A stretch of 64,000 nt of DNA from an uncultured Clostridia bacterium (GCA_934121905.1 CAKOVI010000002.1:1-64000); one strand, 5' to 3'; shown: positions 47,438-56,882, numbered from the stretch's first letter. Notes: generated by a model not told the origin, from the sequence alone. Program-made: numbers and translations.

Positions 47438-47786
47438 ATGAAAACAACAAAAATGTTAAAGAAAAACTATGAATTCAAGCAAGTTTTAACAAAAGGAAAA
47501 TACTATTCGGGACAATATATAAAAGCATTTATAGAGCCGAACCAAAAAACAAATAACTATTTAGGACTAGCTATAAGTACAAAAGTACGGAAAAGCAAAT
47601 AAAAGAAATCGAATTAAAAGATTACTTAGAGAAAACTACAAAAACTATGAAAATAGTTTAAAACAAGGTTATAGCATAGTATTTTTAATAAAAAAAGGAA
47701 TAGATGTTCAAGAAATAGATTTTCAAAAAGTAAAAAAAGACATGTTAAAAATCTTAAAAAAAGCTGAAATCATAGTATTGGATTAA
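47438..47786 (+). CDS. rnpA: ribonuclease P protein component, requires +1 frameshift at CGG
   Basis: The first 50 codons encode KMLKKNYEFKQVLTKGKYYS and later LGLAISTKV, the start of RnpA. Then comes CGG (47588-47590), after which the zero frame ends at AAA-AGC-AAA-TAA. Skipping the C gives GGA and the family signature GKANKRNRIKRLLRENY, and the rest of the protein to TAA 47786; the total is about 115 residues, normal for the family. RnpA is essential in bacteria with RNase P. I infer recoding at CGG rather than inactivation, because mnmE has the same pattern. A base-insertion error is the alternative. Confidence 0.85.
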
Positions 47787-47788
47787 TA

Positions 47789-48007
47789 ATGAAAAAAATA
47801 TGTATAAAAATAATCAACTGGTATCAAAAAAATATATCATTATGGTTAGAAAGTAAAAATATAAGGTGTAAATATTATCCAACATGCTCAGAATACACAA
47901 AACAGGCAATTGAAAAATATGGAGCCTTAAAAGGAATACTCTTAGGAATAGCAAGAATTTTAAAATGCAACCCATTTTCAAAAGGTGGTTATTACCCACT
48001 AAAATAG
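47789..48007 (+). CDS. yidD: membrane protein insertion efficiency factor YidD
   Basis: This 72-residue protein has the hallmark CKYYPTCSEYTKQAIEKYGA and NPFSKGGYYP. An N-terminal amphipathic helix is expected at the membrane. It begins 2 bp after rnpA and precedes yidC, as in most bacteria. Translation is probably coupled to rnpA. Confidence 0.95.
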   Translation: MKKICIKIINWYQKNISLWLESKNIRCKYYPTCSEYTKQAIEKYGALKGILLGIARILKCNPFSKGGYYPLK

Positions 48008-48037
48008 AAAAGTATTCCATAAAAGTGGAGGGATTAT

Positions 48038-49030
48038 ATGATATCTTTTTTTGCAAACTTATTTGGATATGTTTTAAATTTTTTGTATGAAATCATAGGG
48101 AATTACGGCTTTGCGATAATTTTATTTTCAGTTTTAATAAAAATTATTATGCTGCCGATTTCAATAAATCAGCAAAAAACAATGAAAAAAAGTCAAAAAA
48201 TAAATGACGAAATGAAACAAATTCAATTCAAGTATAAAAATGACCCCGAAAAATTAAACCAAGAAGTTATGGCATTATATAAAAGAGAAAAACTAAGTCC
48301 ATTTTCGGGATGTTTTAGTGCAATAGTACAGATAATATTATTATTTGCAGTATTTTACTTGGTTAGATCACCACTTACATTCATGAAAAAAGTTGATACA
48401 AATGTAATAGAAAAAATGGAAAATGTAGTATCACAAGAGGGAAATACAAGCAATTACAAAGAAATAGCAGTAATAAATTACATGAATAAACTAGAAAAAG
48501 AACCTCAAGAAGAAACAGAAAAAGCAAGTGATGAACAAAACAGTGAATCTCAAGAGGAAAACAAAACAGAAGAAACAAAACAAAATGAAAATACTGAAAC
48601 AGAAGAGAAAGAAACATTTAACATAAACGATTATAAAGACTTAGCATACATAAATATGGACTTTTTAGGTCTAGATTTAAGTAAGGTTCCAACAGAAGAC
48701 TTAGGGGATTTAAAAGTACTTATAATACCTGCTTTATATGTAATATCATCATTTATATCAATTAAATTATCAACAAATACAACGAAGAAAAATAAAGATG
48801 AAAAATTACTAGGAGATGGAACAAAAGCTGAAGAAGAATATGATGCGATGGAACAAGCAAATAAAAGTATGTCTTGGTTTATGCCATTGATGTCAATATC
48901 AATAGCATGTATAGCACCACTTGGACTTGCATTATACTGGCTTGTTAACAATATTTTAATGATTTTTGAAAGAATATTCTTAAATAAATTTTTAAAAGAT
49001 GAAAAAGAGGAGGCAAAAAATAATGCCTAA
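48038..49030 (+). CDS. yidC: membrane protein insertase YidC/OxaI
   Basis: This 330-residue protein has a short N-terminal helix, the OxaI-type helix (YGFAIILFSVLIKIIMLPIS), the coiled cytoplasmic loop (QQKTMKKSQKINDEMKQIQF) and LSPFSGCFSAIVQIILLFAV. A long acidic insertion (about 125-200, rich in Glu and Asn) precedes the last helices (MPLMSISIACIAPLGLALYW). The insertion is larger than in B. subtilis SpoIIIJ. The function is insertion of membrane proteins. It overlaps jag by 8 bp. Confidence 0.93.
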   Translation: MISFFANLFGYVLNFLYEIIGNYGFAIILFSVLIKIIMLPISINQQKTMKKSQKINDEMKQIQFKYKNDPEKLNQEVMALYKREKLSPFSGCFSAIVQIILLFAVFYLVRSPLTFMKKVDTNVIEKMENVVSQEGNTSNYKEIAVINYMNKLEKEPQEETEKASDEQNSESQEENKTEETKQNENTETEEKETFNINDYKDLAYINMDFLGLDLSKVPTEDLGDLKVLIIPALYVISSFISIKLSTNTTKKNKDEKLLGDGTKAEEEYDAMEQANKSMSWFMPLMSISIACIAPLGLALYWLVNNILMIFERIFLNKFLKDEKEEAKNNA

Positions 49031-49760
49031 AAATAGTATTATTTCAGAAGGAAAAACAACAAATGAGGCCATAGAAAATGGTTTAAAAATATTAAATGTT
49101 TCTAAAAACATGGTAAATATAAAAGTATTAGAAAATGAAGATAAAAGAAGTTTTTTTAGTATTTTAGCACCAAGAGTTGTAAAAGTAGAATTAACACTAA
49201 AAGAAGATGGTTATGATGAAAACCATTCAAAACATGAAGAAAATAAAAATAGCGAACATGAAAAAGAAAGAAAAATAAAGCGTGAAAAAACACCAGTATC
49301 TCAGGAATGTATTGAAAAATCTGAAGAAAATGTAAAAATATTTTTAGATGAATTTTTAAGCAAATTTGGAAATGAAGTAAAATATGAAATAAAAAAAGAT
49401 GAATATGGAATGCAAATTAATATAGATGGTTCAGATTCTGCAATACTTATAGGGTACAGAGGAGAGACAATGTATGCTATGCAAACACTAATTTCAACAA
49501 TTGCAAATAAGAACTGCGATGAAAAAGTTAGAGTTTTATTAGATATTGGAAATTATAAAGAAAAACGTGAAAAAACATTAATAGATTTAGCAACCAAATT
49601 AGCAAAAACAGTTGAAAGAACTGGAAAAACTGTAAAACTAGAGCCAATGCAAGCATATGAAAGAAAAATAATACATTCTGCATTGCAAGATTCTGAAAAG
49701 GTAAAAACTGAAAGTATTGGTGAAGAACCAAGAAGAAGAGTAGTAATAAGTTTAAAATAA
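49023..49760 (+). CDS. jag: RNA-binding protein Jag/KhpB
   Basis: ATG 49023 follows GAGGAGG and gives 245 residues. The order is a Jag-N domain (SEGKTTNEAIENGLKILNVS), a charged linker, a KH domain (LIGYRGETMYAMQTLIS) and an R3H domain (MQAYERKIIHSALQD then EEPRRRVVISLK). It binds RNA with KhpA and influences envelope growth in relatives. The overlap with yidC indicates one operon. Confidence 0.92.
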   Translation: MPKNSIISEGKTTNEAIENGLKILNVSKNMVNIKVLENEDKRSFFSILAPRVVKVELTLKEDGYDENHSKHEENKNSEHEKERKIKREKTPVSQECIEKSEENVKIFLDEFLSKFGNEVKYEIKKDEYGMQINIDGSDSAILIGYRGETMYAMQTLISTIANKNCDEKVRVLLDIGNYKEKREKTLIDLATKLAKTVERTGKTVKLEPMQAYERKIIHSALQDSEKVKTESIGEEPRRRVVISLK

Positions 49761-49776
49761 TTAAATAAAAAATCAG

Positions 49777-49830
49777 AAGTCAAAGTTCCGATTTTAATCT
49801 AAAAAGATTAATGGAATTTTGACTTTTTTT
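49777..49830 (+). terminator. terminator after jag
   Basis: AAGTCAAAGTTCC pairs with GGAATTTTGACTT, with an internal AATCT/AGATT hairpin and a T-run. Confidence 0.65.
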
Positions 49831-49854
49831 AAGGCTTTTGAAAGGAGAAATTTT

Positions 49855-51223
49855 ATGAGTACAATAGCATCAATATCTACGGCTCCACGGAATAGGAGGA
49901 ATAGGAATAATAAGGATGAGTGGTGAAAAAACGTTTAGTATTTTAAGTAAAATATTCATTGCAAAACATCCTAAAGATATATCTGAAATACCAGGATATA
50001 CAATGCAATATGGAAATATTATAGATGATGGTAAAATAATAGATGAGGTTTTAGTTTCTTACTTTAAATCTCCAAAAAGTTATACAACAGAGGATATGTG
50101 TGAAATAAATTCGCATGGTGGAAATATTATAATGCGTAAAATATTACAAATTTGCCTAAAAAATGGAGCAGAATTAGCAGAACCAGGGGAATTTACAAAA
50201 AGAGCATTTTTAAATGGAAGAATAGATTTATCTCAAGCAGAATCTGTAATAGACATTATAAATGCTAAATCTGATAGAGAGGCAAAAGAAGGAATAAAAC
50301 AATTAGAAGGATATTTAGCAGATGAAATTGTTGGAATAAAAAGCCATATTTTAGATGTAATGACAAATATAGAAGTATCAATAGATTACCCTGAATATGA
50401 TACTCCAGAAGTATTAGAAGATGATTTGAGAAAAAAAATAAATATTGCATTAGATAAATTAAAAAAACTAGAAAAATCTTTTGATAATGGAAAAATCATA
50501 AAAGAAGGAATAAAAACTGCTATAATAGGTAAGCCAAACGCAGGAAAATCTTCTCTTTTAAATGCAATTTTAAAGGAAGATAGAGCAATTGTTACTGAAT
50601 ATGAAGGAACAACACGTGATACAATTGAGGAATTTGTTAATATTAATGGTATACCTTTAAAGCTTATAGATACCGCTGGAATAAGAAATACAGAAAATAA
50701 AGTTGAGCAAATAGGAATAGAAAAATCTATAAAATATGCTAAAGAAGCAGATTTAATAATATTGATAATAGATGCAAGTAAAGAGCTAAGCCAAGATGAT
50801 AAAGAAATATTAAATATTGTTAATCCTAATAAAACGATAATTATATTAAATAAAATAGATTTAGAGCAAAAATTAGATGAAAACATATCGGAATTATCAA
50901 ATTTTAATAACATAATTAAAATATCAGCATTAAAAAAAGAAGGATTAGATAATTTATATGAAAAAATAAATGATTTATTCAATCTAAATAAAATAAATGT
51001 TGATAATGATATTGTTATTACAAATGAAAGACACAAAATTCAAATTCAAAAAGCAATACAAAATTTAGAAAAAGCAATTAAAAGTCTAAATGATAATATG
51101 CCTATTGACATTGTTGCAATAAGTTTAAAAGATGTTTTAAGTGATTTAGGAGAAATTACGGGAGAAGAAGCAAGTGAAGAAATTATAAATGAAATTTTTG
51201 CCAGATTTTGTTTAGGAAAATAA
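49855..51223 (+). CDS. mnmE: tRNA modification GTPase MnmE, requires +1 frameshift at CGG
   Basis: ATG 49855 (AAAGGAG upstream) reads STIASISTAP and then CGG (49888-49890); the zero frame stops at TGA a few codons on. Skipping the C gives GIGGIGIIRMSGEKTF, the conserved MnmE start, and continues to TAA 51223 for about 455 residues. The G domain shows IGKPNAGKSSLLNAIL, DTAGIR and NKID, and the protein ends in FCLGK. MnmE modifies U34 of tRNAs with MnmG, which is downstream. A shortened protein from ATG 49916 would lack the N-terminal folate-binding strand. Confidence 0.88.
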
Positions 51224-51411
51224 TTATCAAACAGACTCTTAAAATGAAAAATAAACGAATTTTAAATAAAAACAGATACAGTTTATTGTTAAAAATAAAA
51301 AACGCTTAATTTTGATTGTGAATCGAATTAATGATTGAATTGATTATTAAATTGATAAAAATAAATATAACATATCCAAAAGCAAAATTATGTTAATCGA
51401 ACACCGTTTTT

Positions 51412-51427
51412 TGTTCCACGAGAAAAT
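51412..51427. promoter_or_regulatory. degenerate parS-like site
   Basis: TGTTCCACGAGAAAAT matches the Bacillota parS consensus TGTTNCACGTGAAACA at 13 of 16 positions. It lies between mnmE and mnmG, 3.3 kb from parAB. The same nine bases TGTTCCACG recur at 54176. ParB binding is unproven. The remainder of 51224-51503 holds only the mnmG ribosome site. Confidence 0.35.
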
Positions 51428-51503
51428 TGGAAAAATATGGTAGAACGAAATGGACTATATAAAATTAAATTTAATAAAATATTAAAAGGAGGAATGTTCA
51501 AAA

Positions 51504-53381
51504 ATGAGTTATATAGCAGGAGATTATGATGTTGCAGTAATAGGTGCAGGACATGCAGGATGTGAAGCAGCTTTAGCATCTGCAAGAATGGGAATGAAAA
51601 CATTAGTATTTTCAATTAGCTTAGAGGCAGTTGCAAATATGCCTTGTAATCCACACATAGGAGGTAGCTCTAAAGGTCACTTAGTTAGAGAAATAGATTG
51701 TCTTGGTGGTGAAATGGGAAAAAATATAGATAAAACGATGATACAAATAAAAATGTTAAATACATCAAAAGGGCCAGCAGTTCACTCATTAAGAGCACAA
51801 GCTGATAGAAAAAGATATCAAATGGAAATGAAACATACATTAGAAAAACAAGAAAATTTGGAACTAAAACAAGCAGAGATTGTAAATATTGAAGTAAAAA
51901 ATGGTAAGGTCAAATCATTAGAAACAGATGTGGGAGCAATATATAATGTGAAAAACATTATTATTGCAACAGGTACATATTTAGAAGGAAAAATATTTAT
52001 TGGAGATTATTCAAAAGAAAGCGGGCCAGATGGTGTATTTCCAGCAAATAAATTAGCAAAATGTCTTGAAAATTTGGGTGTTAAATTAATAAGATTCAAA
52101 ACTGGAACACCTGCAAGAATAAATAGAAAAAGCATAGATTTTAGTAAAATGGAAGTTCAAAAAGGAGATAGAGATATAGTTCCATTTTCTTTAGATGATG
52201 AAATAAAAGAATTTGAACAACAAGATTGTTATCTTACATATACAAACGAAGAAACACACAAAATTATAAGAGAAAATTTACATAGGTCTCCATTATATGC
52301 AGGCAAAATTGAAGGAACTGGACCAAGATATTGTCCATCAATTGAAGATAAAGTAGTAAGATTTAGTGATAAACCAAGACATCAAGTATTTATAGAACCA
52401 ATAGGTCTTGATACTGACGAAATGTATGCTCAAGGAATGAGTTCATCTCTTCCAGAAGATGTACAAATAGCTATGTATAGGACATTACCAGGTTTAGAGC
52501 ATTGTGAATTTACAAGACCGGCATATGCTATTGAATATGATTCAATCGACCCATCTAAATTAAAATTATCTTTGGAATATAAGGATATAGAAGGATTATT
52601 TTTTGCAGGACAAACAAATGGTACATCAGGATATGAAGAAGCAGCATGTCAAGGTTTAATTGCAGGAATAAATAGTGCTTTAAAATTAAAAGGAAAAAAT
52701 CCATTAGTTTTAGATAGAACTCAAGGATATATTGGAGTATTGATTGATGATATTGTTACAAAAGGTACAAATGAGCCATATAGAATGATGACATCTAGAG
52801 CAGAATATAGGTTATTACTTCGCCAAGATAATGCAGATTTAAGGCTTACAGAAATTGGACATGAAATAGGTTTAATTTCTGATGAAAGATATCAAAAATT
52901 TTTAAATAAAAAAGAAAATATAGAAAAAGAAATTAATAGATTAAAACAAACAGTTGTTAAACCAACAGAAAAAATAAATGAATTTTTGAAAGAAAAAGGA
53001 ACAACACCATTATCAACAGGTTCAAAGCTTTCAGAGTTATTAAAAAGAACAGAAATTAGATACAAAGATCTAGTTTTAATAGATGAAAATATGCCAGAAC
53101 TTACAGCTCAGGAAAAAGAGGAAGTTGAAATTCAAATAAAATATGAAGGATACATTAAAATGGAAGAAGAGCAAGTGGCTAAATTCAAAAAAATGGAAAG
53201 CAAAACACTTTCAGAAGATATTGAATACAAAGATATAAAAGGTTTAAGCTTAGAAGCAAGACAAAAACTTGATAAGATAAAACCTTTATCAATAGGACAA
53301 GCTTCAAGAATTTCAGGAGTTTCTCCTGCTGATATAAATGTATTATTAATCTATTTGCAATTAAAAAATAAAAATTCTTAA
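51504..53381 (+). CDS. mnmG: tRNA uridine-5-carboxymethylaminomethyl modification enzyme MnmG (GidA)
   Basis: This 625-residue FAD protein begins with a dinucleotide-binding motif ([20 protein letters not shown]). It contains [20 protein letters not shown], the Cys-containing [10 protein letters not shown] and [20 protein letters not shown]. The helical C-terminal domain ends with [19 protein letters not shown]. With MnmE it modifies wobble U34. It lies downstream of mnmE and upstream of rsmG, as usual. Length is normal. Confidence 0.97.
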   Translation: MSYIAGDYDVAVIGAGHAGCEAALASARMGMKTLVFSISLEAVANMPCNPHIGGSSKGHLVREIDCLGGEMGKNIDKTMIQIKMLNTSKGPAVHSLRAQADRKRYQMEMKHTLEKQENLELKQAEIVNIEVKNGKVKSLETDVGAIYNVKNIIIATGTYLEGKIFIGDYSKESGPDGVFPANKLAKCLENLGVKLIRFKTGTPARINRKSIDFSKMEVQKGDRDIVPFSLDDEIKEFEQQDCYLTYTNEETHKIIRENLHRSPLYAGKIEGTGPRYCPSIEDKVVRFSDKPRHQVFIEPIGLDTDEMYAQGMSSSLPEDVQIAMYRTLPGLEHCEFTRPAYAIEYDSIDPSKLKLSLEYKDIEGLFFAGQTNGTSGYEEAACQGLIAGINSALKLKGKNPLVLDRTQGYIGVLIDDIVTKGTNEPYRMMTSRAEYRLLLRQDNADLRLTEIGHEIGLISDERYQKFLNKKENIEKEINRLKQTVVKPTEKINEFLKEKGTTPLSTGSKLSELLKRTEIRYKDLVLIDENMPELTAQEKEEVEIQIKYEGYIKMEEEQVAKFKKMESKTLSEDIEYKDIKGLSLEARQKLDKIKPLSIGQASRISGVSPADINVLLIYLQLKNKNS

Positions 53382-53438
53382 ATTAGATGATAATTTTCTA
53401 ATGTATAAATTTTAGTAAAGAGAAGGGATATAAATTTA

Positions 53439-54158
53439 ATGGATAAAAATTTTGATGAAATATTTAAAAAATTAGCAAAAGAAATTAATTTAGATATAGA
53501 TAATTCTAAAATTGCTAAATTTTATGAATATATGAATTTACTACTAGAATGGAATGAAAAAATCAACCTTACAGCAATAACTGAGCAAAATGATATAATT
53601 TTAAAGCATTTTATTGATTGTTTAACTATAAAAAAATATTTAAAAGATAATGATAAAATTGTAGATATAGGTACAGGAGCAGGATTTCCAGGAATTCCTC
53701 TTGCAATTATGAGTGAAGCAAATAAGTTTACTTTAGTAGATTCTTTAAATAAAAGAGTGAATTTTTTAAATGATGTTAAAGAAAAAATTGATTTAAAAAA
53801 TATTGAAGCTATTCATTCAAGAGCTGAAGAGTTTGGGCAAAATAAAATATATAGAGAAAAATATGATGTTGCGGTATCAAGAGCGGTAGCAAATTTAAGT
53901 GTATTATTAGAATATTTACTTCCAACAGTTAAAGTTGGAGGAAAGGTTATTTGTATGAAAGGAAGCCAAGTACAAGATGAAGTCAATGAAGCAAAATATG
54001 CATTAAAAGAACTTGGAGGTGTAATAAAACTTACTGATGAATTTTGTTTGCCAGAAACAGATATGAAGAGAAATATTATTGTAATTGAAAAAATAAAAAA
54101 TACTCCAAAAAAATATCCTAGAAAATCAGGTACTCCATCAAAGCAGCCTTTAAAATAA
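53439..54158 (+). CDS. rsmG: 16S rRNA (guanine-N7) methyltransferase RsmG (GidB)
   Basis: This 239-residue protein has the SAM-binding motif IVDIGTGAGFPGIPLAI, FTLVDSLNKRVNFLNDV and SRAVANLSVLLEYLLP, and begins with the conserved EWNEKINLTAITE region. It methylates G527 (E. coli numbering) of 16S rRNA. It follows mnmG by 57 bp. Length is normal. Confidence 0.96.
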   Translation: MDKNFDEIFKKLAKEINLDIDNSKIAKFYEYMNLLLEWNEKINLTAITEQNDIILKHFIDCLTIKKYLKDNDKIVDIGTGAGFPGIPLAIMSEANKFTLVDSLNKRVNFLNDVKEKIDLKNIEAIHSRAEEFGQNKIYREKYDVAVSRAVANLSVLLEYLLPTVKVGGKVICMKGSQVQDEVNEAKYALKELGGVIKLTDEFCLPETDMKRNIIVIEKIKNTPKKYPRKSGTPSKQPLK

Positions 54159-54172
54159 TACTTTTTTTGAAA

Positions 54173-54211
54173 AATTGTTCCACGAAAATTTAATTTGTCT
54201 GTGGAACAATT
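54173..54211. repeat. 11-bp inverted repeat after rsmG
   Basis: AATTGTTCCAC (54173-54183) and GTGGAACAATT (54201-54211) form a perfect hairpin with a 17-nt loop. There is no T-run. The arm contains the TGTTCCACG word seen at 51412. It may be a weak terminator or a protein-binding palindrome. Confidence 0.5.
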
Positions 54212-54404
54212 CTTGCAATTGCGGATTGGAGTTGGCTTTAGATAGATTTTTGAGATGCAATTTGTCGAATTTTGTCGAAAAATGTAAATAGTACTTATAA
54301 TACATAGTTTTAGTTTTAATGAATAAAAATAAAAATTTGACATATAATAAAATATGTGCTATTATAATAGTGCTTAAGCAAATCAAGTCAAATAATATTG
54401 AACA

Positions 54405-54436
54405 AAAAACAGGGAAGTATCGGCTTCCCTGTTTTT
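54405..54436. terminator. hairpin terminator
   Basis: AACAGGGAAG pairs with CTTCCCTGTT, with A and T runs outside. It lies just downstream of the minus-strand small ORF at 54444-54512. Confidence 0.7.
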
Positions 54437-54443
54437 CTCATGT

Positions 54444-54512
54444 TTATTCCTCTATATGTTTTACGATTAAGTAAATCAAATAAAGTTTCAACAGCTTAAT
54501 CAAGTCTTTCAT
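54444..54512 (-). CDS. 22-residue hydrophobic peptide, candidate type I toxin-like
   Basis: ATG 54512 follows a near-perfect GGAAAGGAGG (5-nt spacing). The peptide starts MKDLIKLLKLYLIYLIVKHI and ends EE: one amphipathic or membrane helix with a charged end. A terminator follows 8 bp after the stop. Upstream CCTTTC can pair with GAAAGG of the ribosome site, which would hide it. Size, helix, strong site and own terminator fit a small membrane peptide such as a type I toxin. No antisense RNA is proven. Confidence 0.5.
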   Translation of the reverse strand: MKDLIKLLKLYLIYLIVKHIEE

Positions 54513-54599
54513 ATTGAACCTCCTTTCCACCTTTAGGAGAAAGGCATTAATTACTATAAACTATTTATATAATTTTGTCAATAAATTTAAAAAATCATA

Positions 54600-54628
54600 T
54601 TGACATATGGCGAATATTTGTATATTAT
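54600..54628 (+). promoter_or_regulatory. promoter of the parAB operon
   Basis: TTGACA and TATTAT are separated by 17 bp, about 80 bp upstream of parA. The rest of 54212-54709 holds only the terminator and small ORF described. Confidence 0.7.
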
Positions 54629-54709
54629 AGGGTATATTAAATAAGGGAAAAATATAGAAAAAAGTTAACATAAAGATAAATAATAAATACACAAAATGGA
54701 GGGAGAAAA

Positions 54710-55498
54710 TTGGGAAAAGTAATATCGGTGGCAAATCAAAAAGGTGGAGTTGGAAAAACTACAACAACAGTAAATTTAAGCACAATTTTAGCAAAGAGAG
54801 GAAAAAAAGTATTATTGATAGATACTGACCCACAAGGAAATGCAACAAGTGGATTAGGAATTGAAAAAGAGTCAGATTTATCAACATATGACTTATTAAT
54901 AACAGATGTAGCAGCAGAAGATGTTGTACAAGAAACACCAATAAAAAATTTGTATATATCTCCTTCTAATATGAACCTAGCAGGAGCTGAGGTACAGCTT
55001 GTTTCAATGATGTCAAGAGAGCAAAGAATGAAAGAAAAATTAGATTCAATTAAAGGACAATTTGATTACATTTTAATAGACTGTCCACCATCTTTAGGAC
55101 TAATTACATTAAATGCATTCACGGCATCTGATAGTGTACTTATACCAGTACAATGTGAGTATTATGCACTAGAAGGATTAGGGCAACTTTTAAACACAGT
55201 TGAGCTTGTAAGAAAACATTTAAACAAAAATTTATATGTAGAAGGAGCTTTGCTGACAATGTATGACATTAGAACTAATCTTGCAAATCAAGTTGTAAAA
55301 GAAGTAAAGAGATTCTTTCAAAATAAAGTATATAAAACTGTAATTCCTAGAAACGTAAGGGTTAGCGAGGCACCAAGCTATGGAATGCCAATTACTATAT
55401 ATGACCCAAAATCAAAGGGAGCAAAAAGTTACGAAAAATTTGCCAAAGAATTTTTAAAATGGAATGAATTAGAACAAAAGGCAAGAGCCTCAAGATAA
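54710..55498 (+). CDS. parA: chromosome partitioning ATPase ParA (Soj)
   Basis: This 262-residue protein has a TTG start after GGAGGGAG. The deviant Walker A is KGGVGKTTTTVNLS, with IDTDPQGNATSGLG, IDCPPSLGLITLNA and the late RNVRVSEAPSYGMP typical of Soj. It binds DNA non-specifically and works with ParB in origin segregation and DnaA control. Gene order next to parB and near oriC is standard. Confidence 0.96.
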   Translation: MGKVISVANQKGGVGKTTTTVNLSTILAKRGKKVLLIDTDPQGNATSGLGIEKESDLSTYDLLITDVAAEDVVQETPIKNLYISPSNMNLAGAEVQLVSMMSREQRMKEKLDSIKGQFDYILIDCPPSLGLITLNAFTASDSVLIPVQCEYYALEGLGQLLNTVELVRKHLNKNLYVEGALLTMYDIRTNLANQVVKEVKRFFQNKVYKTVIPRNVRVSEAPSYGMPITIYDPKSKGAKSYEKFAKEFLKWNELEQKARASR

Positions 55499-55523
55499 AT
55501 AAGTTAGAAAGGAAATGATACAA

Positions 55524-56375
55524 ATGGTAAAAAAGACAGGACTTGGAAAAGGATTAGATGCGTTATTTTCAATGCCAGTTCAAGAAGAAGAAAATTTACA
55601 AACAAATGATTCTTTACAAAATCTTAAATTAGTTGATATAGAGCCAAATAGAGAGCAACCAAGAAAGTTTTTTGATGAAGAATCTATATCAGATTTAGCA
55701 GAATCAATAAAAATGTATGGAGTAATTCAGCCAATCGTTGTAACCAAAAAAGAAGGATATTATGCAATAATAGCAGGAGAAAGAAGATGGAGAGCAGCAA
55801 AAAAAGCAGGATTAGTTGATATTCCAGCAATAATTAGAAATGATGATGATAAAAAGAACAAAGAAATTGCATTAATAGAAAATATGCAAAGAGAAGACTT
55901 AAATGCATATGAAAAAGCATCAGGAATAAAGGCATTAATGGAAGAATATAACATGACACAAGACGAAATTTCTAAAGTTTTAGGAAAAAGTAGAAGTAGT
56001 ATTGCAAATTCAGTAAGAGTTTTAAATTTATGTCCAGAGGTTTTAGAATTTGCAAAACAAGGAAAGATAACAGAAGGTCATTGTAAGGCACTACTTGCAA
56101 TTACAGACCCTAAAAAGCAGCTTGAAATGGCAACAAGAATGATTGAAAGAGGAGAATCTGTAAGACAAGCTGAAAAGAAAATTCATCATCAAAAGGTTAA
56201 TAAAGGTGTTGCAGAAAAATATGCTGTTGTATATAAAGATATAGAAGATAAATTTCAAGGATTTTTTGGAACAAAAGTAAAAATTGATGCAGGAAAACGT
56301 AGTGGAAAAATAATAATAAATTACATGAATAATGATGAGTTAGAAAGAATACTTGGATTGATAAATAAAGATTAA
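55524..56375 (+). CDS. parB: chromosome partitioning protein ParB (Spo0J)
   Basis: ATG 55524 has better spacing (9 nt from AAGGAA) than ATG 55515 and gives 283 residues. It starts KKTGLGKGLDALFSM. The CTP-binding ParB domain shows PRKFFDEESISDLAESIKMY and IIAGERRWRAAKKAG. The helix-turn-helix is MTQDEISKVLGKSRSSIANS, and GKITEGHCKALLAI follows. A C-terminal dimerisation part ends the protein. It binds parS. Confidence 0.96.
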   Translation: MVKKTGLGKGLDALFSMPVQEEENLQTNDSLQNLKLVDIEPNREQPRKFFDEESISDLAESIKMYGVIQPIVVTKKEGYYAIIAGERRWRAAKKAGLVDIPAIIRNDDDKKNKEIALIENMQREDLNAYEKASGIKALMEEYNMTQDEISKVLGKSRSSIANSVRVLNLCPEVLEFAKQGKITEGHCKALLAITDPKKQLEMATRMIERGESVRQAEKKIHHQKVNKGVAEKYAVVYKDIEDKFQGFFGTKVKIDAGKRSGKIIINYMNNDELERILGLINKD

Positions 56376-56393
56376 GGAACTAGGAGGATTAAA

Positions 56394-56876
56394 TTGAGTT
56401 TTTTACATAGTGATTTATTTTTAATAATTATACTTGTACTAAATCTTATTTTATTGATTTGGTCAATTATAAGTAATATCAGAATAAAAAATATACATAA
56501 TAAAGATAAAATTTTCATGGAAAAACTTGGGGATGGAAAAAATATAAAAGAAGACTTGGAGAGATATATGAGAAGAGTTTCAACAACTGAAGAAGAAATT
56601 AGGAAACTTTCATTATATTATAAAGAATTGGATAACAAAACTCAAAAATGTATTCAAAAAGTTGGAGTTGTAAGATATAATGCATACAAAGATACTGGAA
56701 GTGATTTAAGTTTTGCCGTGTGCTTACTTGATGAACATAATGATGGAGTAGTATTTAATGGAATATATTCAAGAGATATGTCTAATATTTATGCAAAACC
56801 AATTGAAAATGGAGTATCTAAATATAAAGTTACCCCAGAAGAGATGGAAGCAATAGAAAAGGCAATTAATTATTAA
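56394..56876 (+). CDS. DUF4446 family membrane-anchored protein
   Basis: A TTG start after TAGGAGG gives 160 residues. One membrane helix (about 8-28) is followed by a coiled coil and the DUF4446 core (KVGVVRYNAYKDTGSDLSFA, then VCLLDEHNDGVVFNGIYSRD). It is regularly found next to parB in Clostridia; its function is unknown. It is the last gene of the parAB operon and has its own terminator. Confidence 0.9.
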   Translation: MSFLHSDLFLIIILVLNLILLIWSIISNIRIKNIHNKDKIFMEKLGDGKNIKEDLERYMRRVSTTEEEIRKLSLYYKELDNKTQKCIQKVGVVRYNAYKDTGSDLSFAVCLLDEHNDGVVFNGIYSRDMSNIYAKPIENGVSKYKVTPEEMEAIEKAINY

Positions 56877-56882
56877 AAATAT

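Noticed and set aside
47438..47605. A short separate ORF ending at TAA 47605 in place of rnpA
   Set aside because: The +1 frame continues with unmistakable RnpA residues, so it is one gene.
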